A stretch of 64,000 nt of DNA, from positions 20,742 through 84,741 of the forward strand of contig DHVZ01000030.1 in assembly GCA_002412925.1 (NCBI GenBank), given 5' to 3'. Source of the DNA: Anaerolineales bacterium UBA5195. Its GTDB lineage: Bacteria > Chloroflexota > Anaerolineae > Anaerolineales > Villigracilaceae. Positions 24,851 through 31,678 of the stretch are shown piece after piece (the stretch's first letter is position 1; every line of letters begins with the position of its first letter). Position numbers and translations under genes: made by a program. Below the pieces are notes generated by a model that did no database searches, was not told the origin of the DNA, and saw only the letters and a program-made list of their open reading frames with translations.

Positions 24851-25363
24851 ATGCGTAAACAAACAACCCCTACAAAATCATCAGATCTCTCGATTTACAT
24901 AAAGAAACTTACCAAAGAGCGTAGACTGTCGCTTAGGCAAGTTTCAAAGGAAATCGAGGTTGCACCATCCTACCTATCAGAGGTTTTGACAGGCAGAAAA
25001 AGACCCAGCCCTCAGCTATTGGCATCGCTGGCAAAGTTTTTTGATGTGCCTAAAGTAGATGTGTATGCTGCGGCAGGTTGGCTAACGCTGAGTGATGATC
25101 AACAAAGGGCTCAGCAGTTTAATGAATTTTGCGCCCAAGATCCAAATTTCTTAGAACTGTTCGAAATCTTGATCAATCTCCCCGAAATGGAACGCCGTCG
25201 AAATGTTCGTTTGCTCCTGGCTCTTACGAAAGACCGGACCGAAGAACCCCCACTGGGATGGACGGAGACCCTTCCTGATGGAACGGTTCAAACGTATATG
25301 ATGCCAGGTGCCCAAGAGCGGGATGAAAAGTACAATAAAAAGAAGAAACCTAGTTCTGGCTAA
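24851..25363 (+). CDS. XRE-family repressor of the integrated element
   Basis: A 170-aa regulator starting MRKQTTPTK; a longer frame from 24779 would run through the palindromic operator and is unlikely. An XRE helix-turn-helix covers about res 16-70 (LSLRQVSKEIEVAPSYLSEV, then RPSPQLLASLAKFFDV). The C-terminal half (EFCAQDPNFLELFEILINLP) is helical and ends in a basic tail. It is divergent from the excisionase and integrase genes, the layout of a lysogeny-type switch. Confidence 0.85.
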   Translation: MRKQTTPTKSSDLSIYIKKLTKERRLSLRQVSKEIEVAPSYLSEVLTGRKRPSPQLLASLAKFFDVPKVDVYAAAGWLTLSDDQQRAQQFNEFCAQDPNFLELFEILINLPEMERRRNVRLLLALTKDRTEEPPLGWTETLPDGTVQTYMMPGAQERDEKYNKKKKPSSG

Positions 25364-25693
25364 CCAAAATTCGTATCCCCATGGGAGAGAGTCATCAGCG
25401 GCTATTCGCCAGCGTCAATTAGAGCGCTTCACCGTGACAAATATCGTTTGCAACGCCGATATGCGCGTGGCCGAAGCCCGCAAATTCTGAAAATTAGGTG
25501 AAACCGGCGCGCACAATTGCGGACTTATCAAGGAGTGACCAAATCCAGACACCGCATGTGATCAACCGAGGCGCTGCAATATACGCCAAAGGGGATGATG
25601 GGTGAATGTAACGAATTTCAAGAAGCGCAGCTAATTTGCCGCGTTTTATTGTTAAACCGGATTTTGTTTGATTATTAGGGAGTTTGCAGTGAA

Positions 25694-25721
25694 GCGGGAT
25701 CGAACCCCGTCGGGGCCGCCA
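25694..25721 (+). other. tRNA-Glu-like 3' end (att relic)
   Basis: GCGGG-ATCGAAC-CCCGT forms a T arm, followed by CGGGGCC, G and CCA, as at the end of a bacterial tRNA-Glu. No matching 5' GGCCCCG half precedes it. A second related end lies at 43066, so the pair may be attachment-site remnants. Confidence 0.6.
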
Positions 25722-25816
25722 ATGGTAAAAAATAGGCGGTTTGTCTTAGCAGAGATGCTGAGGCATGAAAAAAACACTCTGACCACAGAGTTATAGTAAG
25801 GTGCAAAGAGTTGCAT

Positions 25817-25848
25817 GAAATCGCTCCTGGTGACGCAGGGGCGATTTC
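25817..25848 (+). terminator. Hairpin, possible terminator
   Basis: GAAATCGCTCCTG and CAGGGGCGATTTC pair with one mismatch and are followed by a moderately T-rich stretch (GTTTACTTTACT). Confidence 0.5.
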
Positions 25849-25960
25849 GTTTACTTTACTATGATTTGGCGCTAGGGTCGAGCAAATGAATTGAGTAATC
25901 GCTAAAACTCAGCCGGCAGCATACAAATTATTTCCCCAATTCCAACTATCCATATTTTTG

Positions 25961-26024
25961 TTGACAAATCCATCAATGTGATATACACTCCATAAACAGA
26001 CTATAGTCTGTTTATGGAGTGTAT
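25961..26024 (+). promoter_or_regulatory. Promoter overlapped by a 42-bp perfect palindrome
   Basis: TTGACA (25961-25966), 17-bp spacer and TACACT (25984-25989). A perfect palindrome with 21-bp arms spans 25983-26024, centred at CTATAG and including ACAGACTATAGTCTGT. It covers the -10 box and start site, a clear autoregulatory operator for the TetR protein that follows. Confidence 0.85.
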
Positions 26025-26027
26025 TCT

Positions 26028-26648
26028 ATGACCAAGACTGCCAAACATCGCCCTGACAAGATCAGGAAAATCGTGGAGATTTCTGAAAAATTGTTCCTGA
26101 AGAAAGGTTACGAGGCGACAACCATTGACGATATCCTGGCGGCAACCGGGCTTTCAAAGGGTGGTTTTTATCACTACTTCACATCAAAGGATGATGTGCT
26201 GGCCGAAAGTGTCAAAACGATTATGAAAGATATGTTGGCCGAACTGGAACCCATTATCAATGATGATAAATTCAGTGCTATGGAAAAGCTAAAGCACTTT
26301 ATGGCAAAGAAGGCTGGGTTTCAGCAATCTAGAAAAGAATTTGCAAAATATCTCAGTATGCTTATGCAGTCTGATTTTATGCTGTACAAATATTACACTT
26401 CTCTTGCCCAAAGCTATGTTGACCCTCTTGCCAAAATTATTGAACAGGGAGCAAAGGAGGGTGTTTTCAGCGTTCAGTATCCGCGCGCGACAGCCGACAT
26501 TCTGCTCCGGGCGGCCGCATCTTTTCCACAAAGCGCGTTGCTCGGAGAATATCTCCTGGATGCAAACCAGCACCAACAATATTCGATTTCATTGAAACAG
26601 GTTATTGCCCGAACGTTGGGCATTGACAGTAAGGAGTTAGATTTATGA
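26028..26648 (+). CDS. TetR/AcrR-family regulator
   Basis: A 206-aa TetR protein from the ATG that follows GGAG. The N-terminal HTH (res about 10-55) contains FLKKGYEATTIDDILAATGLSKGGFYHYFTSKDD with the family's recognition-helix pattern. The C-terminal ligand domain is diverse. The promoter carries a 42-bp palindrome, so autorepression is very likely. Its last 4 nt overlap the following hydrolase start (ATGA), so regulator and enzyme are made from one mRNA. Inducer unknown. Confidence 0.93.
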   Translation: MTKTAKHRPDKIRKIVEISEKLFLKKGYEATTIDDILAATGLSKGGFYHYFTSKDDVLAESVKTIMKDMLAELEPIINDDKFSAMEKLKHFMAKKAGFQQSRKEFAKYLSMLMQSDFMLYKYYTSLAQSYVDPLAKIIEQGAKEGVFSVQYPRATADILLRAAASFPQSALLGEYLLDANQHQQYSISLKQVIARTLGIDSKELDL

Positions 26649-27466
26649 ACACGCAGCATTCTATAACAAGGCTTGGAACAACCTTGCATTACTGGCTTTC
26701 TGGTCCTGATGGCGGACCAGTTATGGCGCTGGCACATGGTGCAACACTGGACCATCACACCTTCGATGCCCAAATTGACCCGCTGGTCCAGAAGGGGTAC
26801 CGCGTATTGACCTGGGATTTGCGCGGACATGGAAAATCCACTCCGATTGGAGAAGCCATCAATATTGCGATTCTGGCCGATGACTTGAAAGCCATTCTTG
26901 ATGAAATCGGAGCACGGGAAGCGATACTGGTGGGTCATTCGTTTGGCGGTTTTATCGTGCAAGAGTTCACCCATCGCTTTCCAGAACGAGTCCGGGGGCT
27001 GGTGGTTGTTGGCGCAACAAATCTCGCGAAAAAATCATCGTTCTGGACTCGCCAGTTATTCCGGATTTTCCCCGGGTTGCTTTCGCGCATGTCTCTGGAT
27101 GAATTCCGCAGACGAACCCTGGAAAACCTGAGCCTGACACAACCGATCAAGGAATATGCAGCCCAGGCGATGGAGGTCATCTCAAAGGATGACTTTATTG
27201 CTATTACGATTGCCGGGATTGCCGCCCTGTGGCTGGATTCTGGCTTTGCCCCAGACTATGCCGTTCGCAAACCTTTCCTGCTAACCCATGGCGATCAGGA
27301 TCGTGCTAATGGCAACGTTTATGCCAAACAGGCCAAAGCCTGGGCAGCCCGGGAACCTGATTGTCGTTACGAGGTTATTCCGAATGCAGGCCACACCGCT
27401 CATATGGACAACCCGGCAGGATTCAACAAAATCCTGTTGAATTTTCTCGAATCACATCTCCCGTAA
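26645..27466 (+). CDS. Alpha/beta hydrolase
   Basis: A 273-aa soluble hydrolase with ALAHGATLDHHTF (oxyanion region), the nucleophile elbow VGHSFGG (Ser99), an acidic residue in THGDQDR and the catalytic His in PNAGHTAHMDNP. It matches the broad epoxide hydrolase/haloperoxidase-like group. Its start overlaps the TetR stop by 4 nt; the TetR protein probably controls it in response to a small molecule the enzyme degrades. The next operon begins 33 nt after its stop with a separate promoter. Confidence 0.9.
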   Translation: MNTQHSITRLGTTLHYWLSGPDGGPVMALAHGATLDHHTFDAQIDPLVQKGYRVLTWDLRGHGKSTPIGEAINIAILADDLKAILDEIGAREAILVGHSFGGFIVQEFTHRFPERVRGLVVVGATNLAKKSSFWTRQLFRIFPGLLSRMSLDEFRRRTLENLSLTQPIKEYAAQAMEVISKDDFIAITIAGIAALWLDSGFAPDYAVRKPFLLTHGDQDRANGNVYAKQAKAWAAREPDCRYEVIPNAGHTAHMDNPAGFNKILLNFLESHLP

Positions 27467-27499
27467 CACCATCAGCATATACCTGGAAAGAGCGCACTC

Positions 27500-27562
27500 T
27501 TGACAGGCAAATCATCTCAAGATAATATATTAACACTTTTACAGAAAGTGTTAATATATTAT
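27500..27562 (+). promoter_or_regulatory. Promoter with an 18-bp-arm palindrome over the start codon
   Basis: TTGACA (27500-27505), 17 bp, TAATAT (27523-27528). The perfect inverted repeat ATAATATATTAACACTTT/AAAGTGTTAATATATTAT (27522-27539 and 27545-27562, spacer 5) covers the -10, start site, leader and the first two bases of the TetR ATG. The leader would be only about 25 nt. Confidence 0.85.
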
Positions 27563-28253
27563 GTCGCTTGATTCCCAAACCCGCAAACAAGCCCTCCTCG
27601 ACGCCGCAGCCAGCCTGATCATCCAGTATGGGTATGATAAGACCACCATCGGAGATGTTGCCGATGTGATTGGCTTAAATCGTGCCCTGGTCTATGGCTA
27701 TTTCAAGTCAAAGGATGACTTGCTGGAAGCCCTTGTCAGGCGCGAGATGCGCAAGTATGGCGAGTTTTGGTTTGAGCATTTGATGGCTGACCCCCAGGGT
27801 GGCACGGTCGCCAGCATTTATCGCAGCGTTGCCTTTGCCTTGAAAAATACCCCTTTCATGGCTGCAATAGTTATGCGCGATCCGAGTACATTTGGAAAAT
27901 ATTTACGCAAACCGGGGAATATCTTCGAGGGAACGCAATCTCAAAACATCGCCAGCGGCCTGCTGCAATCCCTGCAAGATGCCGGAACGATCCGGCAGGA
28001 TGTCAACCTTCGGACCATCACTTATATTATGGATGCGCTTGCAAACAGCTTGGTCAGCCTTCCCAAGACCGGTCAGGCTCCGGCATTCGATGAGCTGCTC
28101 GAAACCATCGCTGAAATGCTCGACCGAATGTTAACGCCGGAAGGTGGCGGCAATATCGAAGCCGGGAAAAATGTTATGCGCCAGTTTGCTGCTGAAGCGA
28201 CCAGATTCTTTGAGCAAACAGACGCCCCGCTAAAGGACGGAAACCAATCATGA
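27561..28253 (+). CDS. TetR-family regulator
   Basis: A 230-aa TetR protein. The HTH is AASLIIQYGYDKTTIGDVADVIGLNRALVYGYFKSKDDLLEALV (res about 12-58). Its start codon lies within its own operator palindrome, so tight autorepression is expected. There is no strong ribosome site (AGAAAG only). The stop overlaps the glycosyltransferase start as ATGA, making a two-gene operon parallel to the TetR-hydrolase pair just upstream. Confidence 0.92.
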   Translation: MSLDSQTRKQALLDAAASLIIQYGYDKTTIGDVADVIGLNRALVYGYFKSKDDLLEALVRREMRKYGEFWFEHLMADPQGGTVASIYRSVAFALKNTPFMAAIVMRDPSTFGKYLRKPGNIFEGTQSQNIASGLLQSLQDAGTIRQDVNLRTITYIMDALANSLVSLPKTGQAPAFDELLETIAEMLDRMLTPEGGGNIEAGKNVMRQFAAEATRFFEQTDAPLKDGNQS

Positions 28254-29518
28254 AAATTCTCATCACAACTTTCGGAACACGTGGGGATATTCAACCTTTT
28301 ATTGCGCTTGGCATCGGGTTGAAAAACGCTGGTCATGAGGTTGTTATTGGCACAACCCAGGGCTACCAGTCTTTTGTCGAGTTGTATGGCCTTGACTGCG
28401 GAGCCATGAGCAATGAATTGCTGCAACTTACACAAGATAGCCTGGATGGCACTGGAGGAATGGCAGGCACACTGGCGACCATCAAAAAAATACCGCTTGC
28501 GGTTCGCAATATGATGGATGATGAGTGGAATGTTGCGCAATCATTCCAACCTGACCTGATACTCTATCACTCGAAATGCTTGGGGTCCCTGCATGTCGCG
28601 GAAAAACTACGCATTCCAGCCATTCTCTCCCTGCCTCTGCCGTTTTTTACACCGACCAGGGCGTTTCCGGTTCCGTTCATGTCAGGAATTCGCCTGGGAG
28701 CCTGGTTTAACCTGTTGAGTTACAAAATCATGGGGTTATCCAATGGGATGTATGTAAAAGCGACCAATGATTTTCGCGCCAAGGCGCTCGGACTGCCGCC
28801 GCTGGGGCGTTTCCCCGGTCTGCTGGTTCGCGCGGATGGCAGCCCGGTGCCTGTCATTTACCCGTATAGCCCTCATCTGTTACCGGTACCGGAAGATTTC
28901 CCGTCCCATGTACATGTGACCGGCTACTGGTTCCTCGACCGCCCCGCTGACTGGCAGCCGGACCCGCAACTGGTGCGTTTCCTGGATGCCGGGCCTGCAC
29001 CTGTCTATGTTGGGTTTGGCAGCATGGGTGGCAGCGGCGGTCTCAAGCGGACGAAAGTCATCCTTGAAGCGCTCGAAAAATCCGGCCAGCGTGGTCTGAT
29101 TGCCAGCGGCTGGGGCGGCTTGAAGGCATCCGACTTGCCGCAGAATGTTTTCATGCTTGAATCTGTTCCTCACGACTGGCTTTTCCCAAAGGTGTCTGCC
29201 GTCGTCCATCATGGCGGTGCTGGCACAACCGCCGCCGGGCTGCGTGCCGGGAAGCCAACCGTCATCTGCCCCTTCCTGGGCGACCAGCCCTTTTGGGGCC
29301 AACTGGTCTACGAACGCGGTGTCGGGCCTAAACCCATTCCACAGGGGAAGTTAACGGCAGCCCGTTTGGCCGAGGCCATCCACATTGCCACCCAGGATGC
29401 AGAAATGCAGCGTCAAGCGGAAGCCCTGGGGCAGAAAATCCGCGCGGAAGATGGCGTGGCGCGCGCGGTTGAAATCGTTAATTCTGTTGGAGCTTTTCAT
29501 GACAACAAGGTTGATTGA
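28250..29518 (+). CDS. GT1-family glycosyltransferase (sterol/macrolide UGT-like)
   Basis: A 422-aa GT-B glycosyltransferase. The N-terminal domain opens with ILITTFGTRGDIQPFIALG, typical of the sterol glucosyltransferase/MGT group. The donor site is near the C-terminus: VHHGGAGTTAAGLRAGKP and CPFLGDQPFWGQ. No signal or membrane span. As the partner of a TetR gene it may inactivate a hydrophobic antibiotic or toxin by glycosylation, or glycosylate a lipid; the sequence does not decide. The kdp promoter follows directly. Confidence 0.92.
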   Translation: MKILITTFGTRGDIQPFIALGIGLKNAGHEVVIGTTQGYQSFVELYGLDCGAMSNELLQLTQDSLDGTGGMAGTLATIKKIPLAVRNMMDDEWNVAQSFQPDLILYHSKCLGSLHVAEKLRIPAILSLPLPFFTPTRAFPVPFMSGIRLGAWFNLLSYKIMGLSNGMYVKATNDFRAKALGLPPLGRFPGLLVRADGSPVPVIYPYSPHLLPVPEDFPSHVHVTGYWFLDRPADWQPDPQLVRFLDAGPAPVYVGFGSMGGSGGLKRTKVILEALEKSGQRGLIASGWGGLKASDLPQNVFMLESVPHDWLFPKVSAVVHHGGAGTTAAGLRAGKPTVICPFLGDQPFWGQLVYERGVGPKPIPQGKLTAARLAEAIHIATQDAEMQRQAEALGQKIRAEDGVARAVEIVNSVGAFHDNKVD

Positions 29519-29539
29519 AACTGCTACCAGGTTATTTCC

Positions 29540-29604
29540 TTGAGCATTTCTTGAGACCTTCTCACCCGCTCTTGAACAAAATCTGAGACAACTCACTCTA
29601 CAAT
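29540..29604 (+). promoter_or_regulatory. kdp promoter with four phased half-sites (KdpE-type)
   Basis: Half-sites TTGA at 29540, 29551 and 29572 and CTGA at 29583 (spacing 11, 21, 11), then TACAAT at 29599, 16 nt after the last half-site. The canonical -35 is missing, as expected for an activator-dependent OmpR/PhoB-family promoter. The same geometry occurs at 38706 and 38784. Confidence 0.75.
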
Positions 29605-29626
29605 TCTGGCTAAGGAGAATACCCTT

Positions 29627-29722
29627 ATGCCAGAATTTTTTGTTTTTATCGCCAGCATTGTTTTTGGGGTGATCTGTTGGGTCATACTCAGCTTGTGCCA
29701 GCATCTGATGGAGACAAAATGA
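29627..29722 (+). CDS. Small membrane protein preceding kdpF
   Basis: A 31-aa ORF, MPEFFVFIASIVFG..., with one membrane-spanning segment (about res 3-24) and a TAAGGAG ribosome site at 29611. Its stop overlaps the kdpF start (ATGA), and kdpF in turn overlaps kdpA, so three genes are translationally coupled. No homologue is named here; the position suggests an additional small subunit or assembly factor of the Kdp complex. Confidence 0.7.
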   Translation: MPEFFVFIASIVFGVICWVILSLCQHLMETK

Positions 29723-29802
29723 TAACTATCGCCGCCATCCTGGCTGTTGCGCTACTCATTTACCTCGGCACCGCCTTACTCAAACCGGAGTGGTTCGAAT
29801 GA
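29719..29802 (+). CDS. kdpF: Potassium-transporting ATPase subunit KdpF
   Basis: A 27-aa single-span peptide whose end, YLGTALLKPEWFE, matches the conserved YxxxALLKPExF tail of KdpF, the small lipid-like stabiliser of KdpFABC. It is coupled on both sides by ATGA overlaps, to the 31-aa ORF and to kdpA. Such genes are often missed because of size. Confidence 0.9.
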   Translation: MITIAAILAVALLIYLGTALLKPEWFE

Positions 29803-31520
29803 CCTCCTTTGACTGGTTACAAGTTGTCATTTATTTGATTGTTCTCATCGCCCTGGTGAAACCGCTGGGCGCGTATATGGCGGGCATTTACGAAGGCCAA
29901 ATCGCCTTCCTTCGCCCGGTCGAAAACGCCTTCTACCGCCTTGCGGGCATCGACTCCAACCGCGAGATGAACTGGAAAACCTACACCGTTGCCGTCTTGC
30001 TGTTCAACGCCACTGGCTTCCTGTTCCTTTTCCTGCTCCTGCGCGTGCAACATATCCTGCCGTTCAACCCGCAGGGCATGGGCGCGGTTCCGCCCCTGCT
30101 GGCCTTCAACACCGCCGCCAGTTTTACCAGTAACACCAACTGGCAGGCCTACGGCGGCGAGACGACCATGAGTTACCTGGCCCAAATGCTCGGGTTGGGC
30201 GTACAGAACTTCCTTTCCGCCGCCACCGGCATGGCCGTTCTGATTGCGCTTATTCGGGGTATTGCCGCCTCCCCCCATTTTCGTTCTCCAGAAAATGGGG
30301 GGAATGAGGGGGGCAAGCTCGGCAATTTCTATGTGGATGTGACCCGCACCACCCTCTACATTCTCCTGCCCCTCGCGCTGATTCTCGCCCTGGCACTGGT
30401 ATCGCAGGGAGTCGTCCAAACCTTTTCTGAATACCGTCAAACTGGCTTGCTCCAACCCTCAGAAGCTTCGACCACCCAGACCGTTGCATTGGGGCCAGCC
30501 GCCTCACAAATCGCCATCAAACAGTTGGGAACCAACGGCGGCGGATTCTTCAACGTCAACTCAGCCCACCCCTTCGAAAACCCCACCCCGCTGACCAATT
30601 TCCTTGAGATGCTGGCAATCCTGCTCATCCCCGCCGCGCTGACCTACACCTACGGCAAAATGGTCGGGGATACCCGTCAGGGTTGGGCCATCCTGGCTGC
30701 CATGACCATTATTTTTGCGCTGATGCTCGGTTTGGGGTTGTGGGCCGAGTTCCAGGGCAACCCCCACCTGACGGTGCTGGGTATTGACCAGTCTACCGGA
30801 AACATGGAAGGCAAGGAAGCGCGCTTTGGCGTGGCCAATTCGGTGCTGTGGTCGGTCGCCACCACCGCCGCATCCAACGGCTCGGTCAATTCCATGCACG
30901 CTTCGTACACCCCGCTAGGCGGCCTCGCGCCAATGTGGTTAATCCAGTTGGGTGAAATCATCTATGGCGGCGTCGGCTCCGGGTTGTATGGCATGTTGGC
31001 CTTTGTCATCGTGGCAGTTTTTGTCGCCGGGCTGATGGTCGGGCGCACGCCCGAATACCTGGGCAAGAAAATCGAAGTTTTCGAGATGAAAATGGCCTCG
31101 CTGATGATTCTCATCCCGGTGCTGACGGTGCTTCTTGGAACCGCCCTGGCCGTCAGCCTAGAAGCCGGGCGCTCATCGGCGCTTAACCCTGGCGCGCACG
31201 GTTTCAGCGAAATCCTGTACGCCTTCTCGTCGGCGGGCAACAACAACGGCAGCGCCTTTGCCGGGCTAAACGCCAACACCGATTTCTACAACTTTGCCCT
31301 CGGCATCGCCATGCTGATTGCGCGTTACTGGCTGATTATCCCGGTTTTGGCGATGGCTGGTTCGCTGGCCGCCAAGAAAAAAACGCCCGTCTCTGCCGGA
31401 ACCCTGCCCACCCACACCCCGCTTTTCGTATTTTGGCTGATAGGCGTCATCCTCATCGTTGGCGGGCTCAGTTTCCTGCCCGCATTGGCGCTAGGCCCCA
31501 TTGTGGAAGCCCTATTATAG
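29799..31520 (+). CDS. kdpA: Potassium-transporting ATPase subunit KdpA
   Basis: KdpA is the K+-selective, channel-like subunit of KdpFABC. The 573-aa protein starts at the ATG that overlaps the kdpF stop. Four pore-loop repeats are visible, for example ASFTSNTNWQAYGGE, GTNGGGFFNVNSAHPFENP, SNGSVNSM and SSAGNNNGSAFAGL, which form the selectivity filter. About ten membrane segments. Residues 158-169, between LIRGIA and KLGNFYVDVTR, are encoded by a palindrome and enlarge a loop relative to the usual sequence. kdpB follows after a MITE-like element in the same mRNA. Confidence 0.97.
   Translation: MTSFDWLQVVIYLIVLIALVKPLGAYMAGIYEGQIAFLRPVENAFYRLAGIDSNREMNWKTYTVAVLLFNATGFLFLFLLLRVQHILPFNPQGMGAVPPLLAFNTAASFTSNTNWQAYGGETTMSYLAQMLGLGVQNFLSAATGMAVLIALIRGIAASPHFRSPENGGNEGGKLGNFYVDVTRTTLYILLPLALILALALVSQGVVQTFSEYRQTGLLQPSEASTTQTVALGPAASQIAIKQLGTNGGGFFNVNSAHPFENPTPLTNFLEMLAILLIPAALTYTYGKMVGDTRQGWAILAAMTIIFALMLGLGLWAEFQGNPHLTVLGIDQSTGNMEGKEARFGVANSVLWSVATTAASNGSVNSMHASYTPLGGLAPMWLIQLGEIIYGGVGSGLYGMLAFVIVAVFVAGLMVGRTPEYLGKKIEVFEMKMASLMILIPVLTVLLGTALAVSLEAGRSSALNPGAHGFSEILYAFSSAGNNNGSAFAGLNANTDFYNFALGIAMLIARYWLIIPVLAMAGSLAAKKKTPVSAGTLPTHTPLFVFWLIGVILIVGGLSFLPALALGPIVEALL
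30270..30303. repeat. In-frame palindrome inside kdpA
   Basis: TCCCCCCATTTTC and GAAAATGGGGGGA are perfect 13-bp arms around GTTCTCCA. It encodes PHFRSPENGGN, residues not found in the usual KdpA loop. Confidence 0.75.
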
Positions 31521-31521
31521 A

Positions 31522-31666
31522 TGTCATTGCGAGCCGTCCTGAGCGGAGCGTTCTCCAGCGAAGTCGAAGGGCGGCGAAGCAATCTCCTGTCGTTTGGAGA
31601 ATCACCGTTAAACGGGACATACTGACTTTTTGGAAATTGCTTCGCAAATTGCGCTCGCAATGACAT
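31522..31666. mobile_element. TGTCATTGCGAG MITE-like element between kdpA and kdpB
   Basis: Terminal inverted repeats TGTCATTGCGAGC (31522-31534) and GCTCGCAATGACA (31654-31666), 13/13 matching, enclose 145 bp with no ORF. The interior has CCTGAGCGGAGCGTTCTCC and GAAGCAATCTCC modules shared with other copies. It starts 2 nt after the kdpA stop and ends 12 nt before the kdpB ATG, and it must be transcribed in the kdp mRNA. Confidence 0.85.
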
Positions 31667-31678
31667 GGAAAAAACACT

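Larger units (their letters stand above)
25364..25960. other. Non-coding interval between integrase module and TetR operon
   Basis: About 600 nt without a convincing gene. It holds the tRNA-Glu-like 3' end at 25694, a CTCTG-ACCA-CAGAG hairpin near 25777 and a larger hairpin at 25817-25848. The rest looks like decayed sequence. Confidence 0.6.
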
